The position numbers and the translations under genes were made by a program. Shown here one piece after another: positions 35,018 through 43,886 of a stretch of DNA of 45,267 nt; the first letter of the stretch is position 1, and each line of letters opens with the position of its first letter. The notes beneath the pieces were generated by a model. That model had not been told where the DNA came from and did not search any database. It saw nothing but the letters and a program-made list of their open reading frames with translations. The stretch lies in the NCBI GenBank assembly GCA_024224665.1, contig JAAENG010000157.1, forward strand, positions 1-45,267, given 5' to 3'. The DNA is from Chloroflexota bacterium (GTDB lineage Bacteria > Chloroflexota > Anaerolineae > J102).

Positions 35018-35524
35018 TTATCCGCTGCCACTATCTATAGGATATCCTGCGTTTTCCCAAGCTCGCAGACCGCCCAAAATCGCTTTTGCGTTTGTGTATC
35101 CATTGTCGAGCAAGATTTGCGCCGCACCGGCGCTGGATTCTTCGTTCGGTCACGTACAGTAGAGAAGTATCTCGGTTTCGAGCGGCAGCTCGCTGTAGCG
35201 ATCTTCGAACTCGCCAGGAGGGATGACCACGGCGCCGGGGATATGGCCTGCTTCGTATTGTTCGACATAACGCACATCCACGATGACTGCCGCTCCGTCG
35301 TCAAAGCTGGCTTTGGTGTCTTGTATAGAAATGCGAGGCACGGCAGGATAAGGGAGATTTTTATCAACGACAAGGGTCGCTGGCTGACCTACTGCCGGAG
35401 TTGGCTCATCATTTCGAGGGATCAGCACCAACGCTGCCACGAGTAACAGCAGTGCTCCCCCCGCGATGATGAGAATCCAGGGGTTGATGGGAAAAGGTCG
35501 GTTATCGTTCTTGTCTGCAGTCAT
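35018..35524 (-). CDS. Membrane-anchored rhodanese with in-frame TGA in the active-site loop (candidate selenoprotein)
   Basis: Read through one TGA the gene gives 168 residues: an N-terminal helix (WILIIAGGALLLLVAALVLI) and a rhodanese domain (about 63-165). The first half shows AAVIVDVRYVEQYEAGHIPG. The active-site strand reads EILLYCT, then TGA at codon 125 (35150-35152), then PNEESSAGAAQILLDNG, AILGGLRAWENAGYP and a TAA at 35018. In related rhodaneses I recall YCxCPNE here, so the TGA stands where a Cys is expected, two residues after Cys123. The frame after the TGA is intact for 43 codons with no further stop or shift. A hairpin with loop GGUGC begins 16 nt after the TGA. Selenocysteine insertion fits; a recent nonsense mutation or sequencing error is the alternative. 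It lies about 200 bp downstream of acr3. Confidence 0.72.
35119..35133 (-). promoter_or_regulatory. SECIS-like hairpin after the in-frame TGA
   Basis: On the transcript GCGCC and GGCGC form a 5-bp stem with a GGUGC loop; the loop starts 21 nt after the UGA. Bacterial SECIS elements place a short stem with a G at the first or second loop position about 16-37 nt after UGA, and the E. coli fdhF loop also begins GGU. AAGA and UCUU further out could add a lower stem across an internal loop. A 5-bp GC stem can arise by chance. Confidence 0.5.
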
Positions 35525-35725
35525 GATCTAAGGGTGAAAAACCGTGAGTGTTGTGCCGGCCCCCTGTTTTTGCCGATATTTGACAAACTCTGACCATCGA
35601 ATCATCAAAAGGGGAGTCGGTTAAAGTGTGCTAATGTTGATAGCTCTAGTTTAGCATTCTATCGTTACCTGGTCTATGTGAGCCTGCGGGCATTGGCAAT
35701 CTCAGGCGCAAGACTACATCGATAG

Positions 35726-36880
35726 CTACTTCATTAGTTTTTCTGACGGAGGGCAGGCTTCTGCGGCCGCACCAATCGTGGCTGCAGAGACAGGCTGCAA
35801 TTCGTGTGCAAAATAGCGTCGCTGGAAAAACAAGGCGACATTCACCATAAGGATCATCACCGGCACTTCGATCAAGGGGCCGATCACGGCGGCGAAGGCC
35901 ACACCCGAACCGATACCGAATACCGCCACTGCTACGGCGATGGCCAACTCGAAATTATTGCTGGCCGCGGTGAATGCCAACGTTGTAGTTTTGGAGTAAT
36001 CGGCGCCAATGCGTTTTCCCATCCAGAAACTCACTAGGAACATGATCACAAAATATAGGGTGAGGGGGATGGCAATAACCACGACATCTTGCGGTATCTG
36101 CACGATCAGTTCCCCTTTGAGGCTGAACATCACCAAGATGGTGAATAGCAACGCCACCAAGGTGATGGGGCTGATGCGGGGGATGAACTTGGTCTCGTAC
36201 CACTGGCGATCTTTGACCCGTAGCAGGATGAAACGGGTGAGAAAACCGGCGATCATGGGAATGCCGAGGAAGATGAAGACGGTCTTGGCCAGTTCGCCGA
36301 CACTGATATCAACCGTCACACCGGATCCCCGCAGACCAAAAACATCGGGCAGCAAGGTGATAAATAGGTAGGCATAGACGCTGTAAAAGAGCACCTGGAA
36401 GACGCTGTTGAAAGCCACCAGACCGGCCGCGTACTCGGTGTCGCCAGAGGCCAGTTCGTTCCAGACGATGACCATGGCAATGCAACGAGCCAGCCCGATG
36501 AGAATGAGTCCAACCATATACTGCGGGTAATTGTGAAGAAATAGAATCGCCAGGATAAACATGAGGATGGGGCCGACGATCCAGTTTTGAACGAGCGAGA
36601 GCCCTAATACCCTGGTGTTGCGGAACACTTCTGGCAGGCGCTCGTACTTGACCTTGGCAAAGGGTGGATACATCATCAAGATCAAGCCGATGGCGATGGG
36701 GATGTTGGTGGTCCCGACCTGGAAGCGATTTATGAAGGGCTCGACACCGGGAATGAGGTAGCCAAGAGCGACGCCAATGGCCATGGCCAGGAATATCCAC
36801 AGCGTCAGATAACGGTCCAGGGTGGAAAGGCTTTTATTGGGTCTGCGTTCCTGGGGCACGGTTGTTGATAGTTGTGTCAT
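35726..36880 (-). CDS. acr3: Acr3-type arsenite permease
   Basis: A 384-residue permease with ten predicted helices. The start is ATG 36880 with AGAGGCAG upstream; 28 further codons are open but unlikely to be used. It has the Acr3 signature: [34 protein letters not shown], the [11 protein letters not shown] helix with the conserved Cys133, and [20 protein letters not shown]. It exports arsenite or antimonite using the membrane potential. No ArsR, ArsC or ArsM gene is next to it; the downstream rhodanese and the divergent cytochrome share its control region. Confidence 0.94.
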   Translation of the reverse strand: MTQLSTTVPQERRPNKSLSTLDRYLTLWIFLAMAIGVALGYLIPGVEPFINRFQVGTTNIPIAIGLILMMYPPFAKVKYERLPEVFRNTRVLGLSLVQNWIVGPILMFILAILFLHNYPQYMVGLILIGLARCIAMVIVWNELASGDTEYAAGLVAFNSVFQVLFYSVYAYLFITLLPDVFGLRGSGVTVDISVGELAKTVFIFLGIPMIAGFLTRFILLRVKDRQWYETKFIPRISPITLVALLFTILVMFSLKGELIVQIPQDVVVIAIPLTLYFVIMFLVSFWMGKRIGADYSKTTTLAFTAASNNFELAIAVAVAVFGIGSGVAFAAVIGPLIEVPVMILMVNVALFFQRRYFAHELQPVSAATIGAAAEACPPSEKLMK

Positions 36881-37318
36881 GATCTGCCTCTGATTTCTTC
36901 TGTCGCTATCTCCAGCGCAATGGACTGGAGCGCATTGTGCAACTATAGTTTCGCGCCACTGCACTCAGAAAACCATGATTTACATCATATGTGTACATAT
37001 ATTCTCATGTTTGTTGGACCCTAGCGGGACTTTCGCAAAGAGCGACCTATATAAGAAGGATTTATTATTAATCTTTTGCTAATGTGATATAAATCATATT
37101 CAGATTCTACTCATCATGCTATCATGTGCTATGTGTTTGCTTAATCTTCTGTTTATTGGTGTATTGTCGCACAATAAGATGTATTTGATGCACCGATCCA
37201 TAGTGGGCGATCAGCAGCCTAGGGAGGCGATGCCATTTGATCATACCGTAGATAAATTTTCTCTATCCAAAACTTTCGATCGCTACGTTGAGAGACGTAG
37301 CCTAGAGGAGGAATTACC
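36881..37318. promoter_or_regulatory. Divergent control region with two TGAT-N4-ATCA boxes
   Basis: Two FNR/CRP-type dyads are visible: TGAT-TTAC-ATCA at 36976-36987 and TGAT-ATAA-ATCA at 37085-37096. The second is centred 41.5 bp upstream of the start expected from TATCAT at 37120-37125, the class II activator spacing, and would drive the cytochrome. For acr3, TATAGT at 36947-36942 (minus) puts the first box near -46.5. A further dyad ATATGT-GT-ACATAT overlaps it at 36987-37000 and could bind another regulator such as ArsR. The cytochrome leader from 37132 to 37318 is about 187 nt with no other clear structure. Confidence 0.68.
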
Positions 37319-40300
37319 ATGCGAAGACGCATACCTATGACCCTATTGGTCCTCCTGACCCTGTCTCTGGTTCTTGTTCTCAGCTCAGCATCATGGGCCG
37401 GTACCTACACCGACGGCCCCGATTCTGTGGATCAGGGCAAACCAGGTTATCTTGGATCTGATACCTGTAAAGCATGCCATAACGACGAGCACACCACCCT
37501 ACAAGAGACTTTGCATCCCTGGAAAGTACGACCCAAGGCAGAAGCTAATATTATCGGCGACTGGCCGGTCGAATGGGAAGGCGAGACTTACACGCTTGAC
37601 CAGGTTGATTGGGTCATCGGCGCTCATCCCAAGTGGAAACAGCGCTATGTCGATATCCAGGAAGATGGTTTCTGGAAGATACTGCCGTTCCAGTGGAACG
37701 TGGAAACAGGAGCGCTAGCGGCTTATAGCCACGCTGGCGACTACCGGCGTGATTGTGCCGGTTGCCACACAACTGGTCTTGACGTAGATCAGTTCGGTGT
37801 CACAGAGATCCCCTGGAGCGAACCAGGTGTCACCTGTGAGTCATGTCACGGCCCGGGCGACAATCACATCGCCAATATAGGCAAGCCTCCTGGAGAGCGT
37901 GGCATCTATGCAGAATCCGATCCCGAAGTCTGCGGTTCCTGTCACACCCGCGGCAAGACCAAAGATGGCCTGTACAGTTGGCCTGAAGGTTATGTGCCCG
38001 GCGGCGATGTCCACCTGGACGAGATTTGGGATGTCACTGATGCTACCAAGAGTTGGTGGTTCGACAATCCGGAAGATGAGAATGACCCCTTCCACGCCAA
38101 GCAGCACCGCGAGCAATATCCCGAGTGGGAAGCATCAGCGCACAGTACCGCGCAGATATCCATTCAGGAAAGCGGTCACGGTTCTGAATCCTGTCTGGAA
38201 TGCCATTCCGACGATTACCGCCGCGACCCCGAGAACGTCACGGTGGAGACAGCAGAATTCGGCATCACCTGCCAGACCTGTCATCTCAACCATGAACCAG
38301 GTGAGATCGGCAACCAATTGGTCAAGGACGCCTACGAACTCTGTGTCGAATGCCATAACGGCCACCTGGAAGGCGAGAAGTTCGAGCCAGGTTCCAACAT
38401 CCACCATCCCATGCAGGAGATGTTCGAAGGCATCGGTTTCCCCGGTATCGACGACATCCCCTCACCGCACTTCACATCGGATGGCGGCGCAACCTGCAAG
38501 AGTTGCCACATGGCGGGAACGGCTAAGTCAGCCATACCTGGTGACATCTCCAGTCACCGCTTCACCGTCGCCATGCCCGGTGATGTGAAGGAAGGAGAAC
38601 CAGATTCTTGTACAGGCTGCCATACTGATGCCAGTAAAGAGAATCTACAGAATATCATCGATAGCCGCCATGACGAGATCATGGGTGCTCTGGCCGACCT
38701 GAATGCCTTGGCCATGGACAATGGCTGCCCCGATCTGAGCACAGGCCCGGCCGGTGAATCAGATGCCTGTAAGCTGGCCTATTCCGGCTACACCATGGTA
38801 AACGCCGAGGGCAGTTACGGCATGCACAACTATCTCTATGCTAAGGCTGTCCTTAGGGCCAGCACAGAGGCATTTGACGTGCCGGCCTACGATCTACCCT
38901 ATGTCGGCTCAGCGACCTGTTCAGCCTGTCATAGCGACAAATACGACAGTAATCTCGAGACGCTGCATCCCTGGAAAGTACGGCCCAAGGCAGAAGCCGA
39001 TGTAATCGGCGACTGGCCGGTAGAATGGGAGGGTACCACTTACACCCTCGACGACGTCGATTGGGTGATCGGCGCCCATCCCAAGTGGAAACAACGCTAC
39101 ATCAGTATCCAGGAAGATGGTTTCTGGAAGATCTTGCCATTCCAGTGGAACGTGGTGACCGGGGAGGCCTCGGCTTACAGCCACGCCGGCGATTACCGCC
39201 GCGACTGTTCGGGTTGCCACACCACCGGTGTTGATGTAGATCTGTTCGGTGTGACAGAGATACCGTGGAATGAACCAGGTGTCACCTGTGAGTCATGCCA
39301 CGGTCCAGGTCAGGACCACGTCCTCAGCACAGACAAGGAGAACGATCCACAGATCTACACCTCCCTTGATTCCGAATCTTGTGGCGCCTGCCATAATCGC
39401 GGCAAGACGAAGGATGGTGAGTACAGCTGGCCTGAAGGCTACGTGCCCGGAGGCGACGTCCACCTGGACGAGATTTGGGATGTGACTGACGCCACCAAGA
39501 GTTGGTGGTACGACAACCCCGATGATCCGGAAGATCCAGGGCACGCCAAGCAGCATCGCCAGCAATATCCCGAATGGGAACGCAGCGCTCATCACGAAGC
39601 ATTGGCCAGTATCCAGGATAGTGGCCACGGCCAAGATTTCTGCCTGGGATGCCATTCCGAGGACTATCGTCGCGATATGGAAAATGTGACCGTGGAGACG
39701 GCCGAGCACACCATCGAGTGTGTCACCTGTCACGCCTCACACGACACGGGCGAAGAGGGTACATCGCAACTCTTGATGGGCCAGTACGATCTCTGCGTGC
39801 AGTGTCATACCGGCACCTCTGGCGGACCCATCGAACCTGGTGACTCTGTCCATCAGCCCATGCAAGAGATGTACGAAGGCACCAGCATGCCCGGCATTGA
39901 GGATAACCCCAGTAAACACTTCCAAACGAGTGATGAGGAAGGTGGCGGTCCTGTCTGTTCAAGTTGTCACTTCATGCGGACTGGAAAGAGTTCAACCTGG
40001 TTCAGCTGGGAAAATGGCAACATTATGAAGGGTGACATCGCCAGCCATCTCTTGGTTCCGGTTATGCCAGGCGATGCCGATGAGGCACAACCAGATGCTT
40101 GCAGTACATGTCATGATTGGCCCAAGGCTACCGGTCAAACCATCATCGACGGTATTCAGACCACTACACAAGCGGATCTTGATGAATTGTCTGAATGGTT
40201 GCAAAAGCTCAGTGGTGTGGATAACGACGATGTTGATTACGCCCACACAGCTCTTAGCTTTGTCGATAGCGATGGCAGTGTCGGAATCCACAACCCAGCT

Positions 40301-40396
40301 TACGCTGGAGAGATCCTGGATGCAGGCATAGACAGGGTGAATGATTACACCTTCGTGTATATGCCCGTCTTGCTCATGCCTCTACCCAAACCCTAA
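37319..40396 (+). CDS. Secreted 18-haem cytochrome c with internal duplication
   Basis: A 1025-residue protein with signal peptide (LLVLLTLSLVLVLSSASWA) and a strong AGAGGAGG ribosome site. I count 18 CxxCH motifs in two sets of nine: CKACH (Cys50), CAGCH, CESCH, CGSCH, CLECH, CQTCH, CVECH, CKSCH, CTGCH, and from Cys534 CSACH, CSGCH, CESCH, CGACH, CLGCH, CVTCH, CVQCH, CSSCH, CSTCH. The halves repeat at 484 residues with long identical stretches (LHPWKVRPKAEA, WVIGAHPKWKQRY, YSWPEGYVPGGDVHLDEIWD). Each ends in a helical part resembling NrfA/c554-type cytochromes (DGSVGIHNPAYAGEIL). There is no membrane anchor. It probably carries electrons at the cell surface; a reductase role is possible but no catalytic haem site is evident. 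Confidence 0.95.
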   Translation: MRRRIPMTLLVLLTLSLVLVLSSASWAGTYTDGPDSVDQGKPGYLGSDTCKACHNDEHTTLQETLHPWKVRPKAEANIIGDWPVEWEGETYTLDQVDWVIGAHPKWKQRYVDIQEDGFWKILPFQWNVETGALAAYSHAGDYRRDCAGCHTTGLDVDQFGVTEIPWSEPGVTCESCHGPGDNHIANIGKPPGERGIYAESDPEVCGSCHTRGKTKDGLYSWPEGYVPGGDVHLDEIWDVTDATKSWWFDNPEDENDPFHAKQHREQYPEWEASAHSTAQISIQESGHGSESCLECHSDDYRRDPENVTVETAEFGITCQTCHLNHEPGEIGNQLVKDAYELCVECHNGHLEGEKFEPGSNIHHPMQEMFEGIGFPGIDDIPSPHFTSDGGATCKSCHMAGTAKSAIPGDISSHRFTVAMPGDVKEGEPDSCTGCHTDASKENLQNIIDSRHDEIMGALADLNALAMDNGCPDLSTGPAGESDACKLAYSGYTMVNAEGSYGMHNYLYAKAVLRASTEAFDVPAYDLPYVGSATCSACHSDKYDSNLETLHPWKVRPKAEADVIGDWPVEWEGTTYTLDDVDWVIGAHPKWKQRYISIQEDGFWKILPFQWNVVTGEASAYSHAGDYRRDCSGCHTTGVDVDLFGVTEIPWNEPGVTCESCHGPGQDHVLSTDKENDPQIYTSLDSESCGACHNRGKTKDGEYSWPEGYVPGGDVHLDEIWDVTDATKSWWYDNPDDPEDPGHAKQHRQQYPEWERSAHHEALASIQDSGHGQDFCLGCHSEDYRRDMENVTVETAEHTIECVTCHASHDTGEEGTSQLLMGQYDLCVQCHTGTSGGPIEPGDSVHQPMQEMYEGTSMPGIEDNPSKHFQTSDEEGGGPVCSSCHFMRTGKSSTWFSWENGNIMKGDIASHLLVPVMPGDADEAQPDACSTCHDWPKATGQTIIDGIQTTTQADLDELSEWLQKLSGVDNDDVDYAHTALSFVDSDGSVGIHNPAYAGEILDAGIDRVNDYTFVYMPVLLMPLPKP

Positions 40397-40422
40397 GCAA
40401 TACGCTCACCCCACGTTTTACG

Positions 40423-40457
40423 AACGCTCCCGGTTGCAACACCGGGAGCGTTTTTTT
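40423..40457 (+). terminator. Strong terminator of the cytochrome gene
   Basis: AACGCTCCCGGT and ACCGGGAGCGTT form a perfect 12-bp stem around TGCAAC, followed by seven T. It lies 26 bp after the cytochrome stop. Confidence 0.93.
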
Positions 40458-40485
40458 GCCAAAGGTACTATCATCCTGCCGTACA

Positions 40486-41544
40486 TCATACGGTTATGTC
40501 ATTCGTAGCGAACGAGATTGCTATGGGTCTTGCCTGCTCATCGAGCGTAACATCCTTCCAATATGCCACGCTGCGTTTGATCGTCTCGAAGCCCACTCGC
40601 TCGTAAACGCCGAGGGCGCCGGTGAGACTCTGGGAATCGACGCCTAAAGTGGCATATTCCAAGCCCATCCTCTTGAAGGCATACATGGATTGGTTGAGCA
40701 AAGCGGTGGCGAATCCGCGCCTGCGCCAGTTGCGGCGTACGCCCAGAATGCCAATCCAGGCCTCGTCGATGTTATGCCGTTCATTTTCCTCTGGGCTGTA
40801 GAAATTGATCGAGAATCCGGCAACCTCCTCGCCATCAAGAATAACAAAGGAGTGATCAGGCATAAAACTGTCGCGGCTGATTTCCTGGTTATCCCAGACC
40901 TCTTTTGTGGTGGGCGAATAGCCCCAGTGATCTTGAAAGGACTCGTCAAAGGCTTCGAAAGTGCATTGGTCGAGATCAGGGCGCCAAGAAGTTATTTCGA
41001 TGCCTTTGGGCAGGACTACCTCAGCGATGGGCCGGCTCAGGTCACGGCGCATGGTGAAGAAGTGGCGGATGATGTTAAATCCGTGCCGATCGACTAGATC
41101 ACGCCGGTACCGTTCGAAGTCCATGCTGCCGACACGGAGGATGTGCGGCCTGTCATGCGGCCGTTCGGCCAGGATCTGGCGCCCGCGTGCTTCCGCCCAA
41201 TCGAGCAAGAAATCGCCCAGCCCGGTATCACGATGCTCTGGATGGATATCTATCCAGAGATAGGCCCGGTATTCTTCCCCCGGTTCGGGGGGGGCGAAGA
41301 TCCAGGTGTTGGCTGCCACGCGACCGTCAGCTGTGAGCGCGATCAGGGTATCTGTCTCGACATTGACATCAGGGTCGTCGAACTCTTTTTCCATATCGGA
41401 AAGGGCTCCCGCCCATTGGCGTCCATCATGTGCATCGATATCCAGCAAGAATTGAAAAATGGTAGGGGCGTCCTCTATACATGCAGGCCGCCAGGTGTAT
41501 TCGGGAAAGGGTATGGGTTGGGGTAAGCTATAGATGTTAGACAT
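40486..41544 (-). CDS. Tandem GNAT acetyltransferase
   Basis: A 352-residue protein starting at MSNIYSLPQ; the frame is open a further 63 codons upstream, but that part overlaps nothing useful and lacks protein character. It holds two GNAT folds in a row. The first (about 15-165) ends in IHPEHRDTGLGDFLLDWAEA; the second (about 185-340) has the acetyl-CoA loop GVRRNWRRRGFATALL and YERVGFETIKR. The layout recalls MshD, the mycothiol synthase, but specificity cannot be told. It is the last gene of the MFS-SDR-GNAT-GNAT unit, 100 bp from the previous gene. Confidence 0.9.
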   Translation of the reverse strand: MSNIYSLPQPIPFPEYTWRPACIEDAPTIFQFLLDIDAHDGRQWAGALSDMEKEFDDPDVNVETDTLIALTADGRVAANTWIFAPPEPGEEYRAYLWIDIHPEHRDTGLGDFLLDWAEARGRQILAERPHDRPHILRVGSMDFERYRRDLVDRHGFNIIRHFFTMRRDLSRPIAEVVLPKGIEITSWRPDLDQCTFEAFDESFQDHWGYSPTTKEVWDNQEISRDSFMPDHSFVILDGEEVAGFSINFYSPEENERHNIDEAWIGILGVRRNWRRRGFATALLNQSMYAFKRMGLEYATLGVDSQSLTGALGVYERVGFETIKRSVAYWKDVTLDEQARPIAISFATNDITV

Positions 41545-41644
41545 GAGATTATCCGATTGTGAAGGTGTGTGTGTTGTGTCAGGTTTCGACGATAGGACGA
41601 ACTTGATGATGGATGATTGCCAGGCGTTACAATGATGTTGGGTA

Positions 41645-42991
41645 TCAACCGATGACCCAGGGAGCCCCACCAAAGGCCGGGAACAGGGTATCGAGCAGTA
41701 CCTCCGCCTTATTATTGGCCCGGGCATCGGCATGTTCCTGGCTGAGTTCGGCGCAACGGCGGCGACCGCAGAGCAGGTGCAAGAAGGTCAGATCAGGGAA
41801 GCGTGCATCACCTTTGAACCACTCTTCTGGTGACCAGGCTTCGATTGCTGTGATCCTGCCCTTTTCGAAGGTCATGTGGATGCCGTTGCGGTAGTTGTGC
41901 CATTTCAGTTCGCCGCTGTATCCGGCGGCCACGCTATCGACAAGATGCCTTTCCAGTGCCGGCCTCACGTGGCTGAGAAAGGCCACCAGATCGGGCACTC
42001 GAACATACCAGGCATAAGGTTTGATAGCATGAAATCCTGTTTTCCAGGCATTGTACAGAGGGTGATCCGGCCCCATCCGCAAGTGGAGGGCCTTCATCTG
42101 ATGGGTCTTCATCTGCGCGTTTTCGTCAGCAGGATTGGGCGTGGCTTCACCCACTTGCCAGAGACCGTGCAGAAGCGTCGGTAAAAACTGGAGGAGCCCC
42201 AGGCCTGGTTTTAGCTCAACCTGTGTGATGGAAAGCGCATTATGCCAGCGCCAGGGGTGGTGTTGAACATACCCCAGGCGCTTCCCTTTTTTAGTTTCGA
42301 GGATCTGCCAGCGCCGCCGACCCAACTCATATTCGGAGAAGCCGTCGAACTCATACTGCCAGAGATCATCTGAGAGCGCGACCGAATAGGGGTAGCGCTT
42401 GCTGGAACACTGGTAGAGATCACGTATAAAGGGAAGGTCTGCCAAGGCGGCCGGGCGCAGCTGATACGGGTCGGCTTCGGCGTCATAGCTTGGGAGGTCT
42501 CTGTGGTAGACATTGCAACCCGCATCCAGATACATGGCCATCTCGTAGCCAAACATGCGGTAATACCAGGGGATGCCGGTAATCGCCAGCATCAGTTCGC
42601 CCCGTTTTGCACTGAGGCGGTGGATGACTTCGAATTGGCGGCGCACCAGGCCGCGACGACGATATTCGGGATCTGTGCCCACCAGTTCGGGTCTGCCCAG
42701 CTTGAAGGGCACACCACCGTAGGACCAGGTCTGCGAGATCAGGTTCATGCTGGAGATGATCCGACCTGTACTCGTGTCCTCGACCATGGTGAAATCACTC
42801 GGCCCGATCAGGGGGTGTTTGCCCTCCATAAAGTCGCGGGAAAGCGCGCCGAAGTGGTCGATATCTTGATTTTCGTCATGCATACGATGATTGAACTCGG
42901 CCACAGCATGTGTGTCTGCCGATGTCGCCCAGCGTAACTGCAGGTTGTCTCCCAAGTCGATGGGAAGGTTGAGATCGTTGTGTACGTTCAT
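41645..42991 (-). CDS. Eis-like GNAT acetyltransferase
   Basis: A 448-residue protein starting at MNVHND, 7 bp after the SDR stop. The N-terminal GNAT domain has GTDPEYRRRGLVRRQFEVIH as acetyl-CoA loop and GIPWYYRMFGYEMAM. A second GNAT-like part and a C-terminal beta domain (HNYRNGIHMTFEKGRITAIE, LHLLCGRRR) give the three-part outline of the Eis group, which acetylates amines such as aminoglycosides or lysines in proteins. The substrate here is unknown. Its operon with an MFS exporter is consistent with modification and export of a small molecule. Confidence 0.87.
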   Translation of the reverse strand: MNVHNDLNLPIDLGDNLQLRWATSADTHAVAEFNHRMHDENQDIDHFGALSRDFMEGKHPLIGPSDFTMVEDTSTGRIISSMNLISQTWSYGGVPFKLGRPELVGTDPEYRRRGLVRRQFEVIHRLSAKRGELMLAITGIPWYYRMFGYEMAMYLDAGCNVYHRDLPSYDAEADPYQLRPAALADLPFIRDLYQCSSKRYPYSVALSDDLWQYEFDGFSEYELGRRRWQILETKKGKRLGYVQHHPWRWHNALSITQVELKPGLGLLQFLPTLLHGLWQVGEATPNPADENAQMKTHQMKALHLRMGPDHPLYNAWKTGFHAIKPYAWYVRVPDLVAFLSHVRPALERHLVDSVAAGYSGELKWHNYRNGIHMTFEKGRITAIEAWSPEEWFKGDARFPDLTFLHLLCGRRRCAELSQEHADARANNKAEVLLDTLFPAFGGAPWVIG

Positions 42992-42998
42992 GGTATTC

Positions 42999-43871
42999 CT
43001 ATTGAGACATGCGCCAGCCACCGCCGACGTAGAGCAGTTGGCCGGTCAACCAGCGAGCTTGTTCTGAAGCCAGAAAGAGGATGACATCGGCCACATCATC
43101 GGCCCGACCGACTCGCCCTAACGGTGTACCTGCGGCGATCCGTTCCTCTAGATCAGGCCGGATGTACCCGGTTTGGATGGGACCTGGCGCAACGATGTTG
43201 ACGGTGATGCCGTATTTGCCCATTTCTGCTGCAGCGGATCGGCTGTAAGATTCGATAGCGTGTTTGCTGGCGGCATAACTGACGTTATGTTCATGTGAGT
43301 GGGCGGCGTCTGTGCTGATGTTGATCACGCGCCCCCAGGCGATCTTTCTTGACAGCGTGCGTTGAAAATACTCTGACATAAGTAAGGCGAATGCCCTTGT
43401 GTTGATGGCGAAATGGGCATCGATCTGGGCGGCACTGATGTAACGGACGCCATCTTCGATAGCTGCTCCCACCTGTGTCGGATCAAAGGTTTCCAGTACG
43501 CAGTATGTGTGGTTGTTGACAAGGATATCCACGGGGCCGAGTTCCTGTTCGCAGAGGTCGAATAGTTTGGGAATGTTCGCTGTATCGAGGAGATCCGCTT
43601 CGTGTGCTGCAACCAGCCCACGCTGTTGGTCCAACTCGAGCAGAAGGGATTCAACCGGCTGTTGTTGCAATGCCCGATAGAGCACATCGCCGCCCACGCC
43701 TACCTCAAGCGCCGCCGTCAGTTCTGTCTCATCATAAGTGGTAGGGGCTTGGTAATAATGAATGAAAACGCGGGCGCCATTGGCAGCAAATGCCTTGGCC
43801 GTGGCCGCGCCTATTCCATGATTGGCTCCAGTGATTAAAACGGTTTTGTCTCGCAACCGAGGATCGATCAT
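42999..43871 (-). CDS. Short-chain dehydrogenase/reductase
   Basis: A 290-residue SDR with a strong TTGGAGGTGAACCT ribosome site. The cofactor loop is TGANHGIG (14-21), the NNH motif lies at 119-121, and the catalytic residues are Ser186 (ISTD), Tyr199 and Lys203 (YAASK). PGPIQTGYIRPDLEERI and GGGWRMSQ close the classical fold. An insertion of about 40 residues after the second strand (about 45-85) is longer than in typical SDRs and may shape the substrate site. It starts 15 bp after the MFS gene and ends 7 bp before the Eis-like gene. Confidence 0.93.
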   Translation of the reverse strand: MIDPRLRDKTVLITGANHGIGAATAKAFAANGARVFIHYYQAPTTYDETELTAALEVGVGGDVLYRALQQQPVESLLLELDQQRGLVAAHEADLLDTANIPKLFDLCEQELGPVDILVNNHTYCVLETFDPTQVGAAIEDGVRYISAAQIDAHFAINTRAFALLMSEYFQRTLSRKIAWGRVINISTDAAHSHEHNVSYAASKHAIESYSRSAAAEMGKYGITVNIVAPGPIQTGYIRPDLEERIAAGTPLGRVGRADDVADVILFLASEQARWLTGQLLYVGGGWRMSQ

Positions 43872-43886
43872 AGGTTCACCTCCAAT

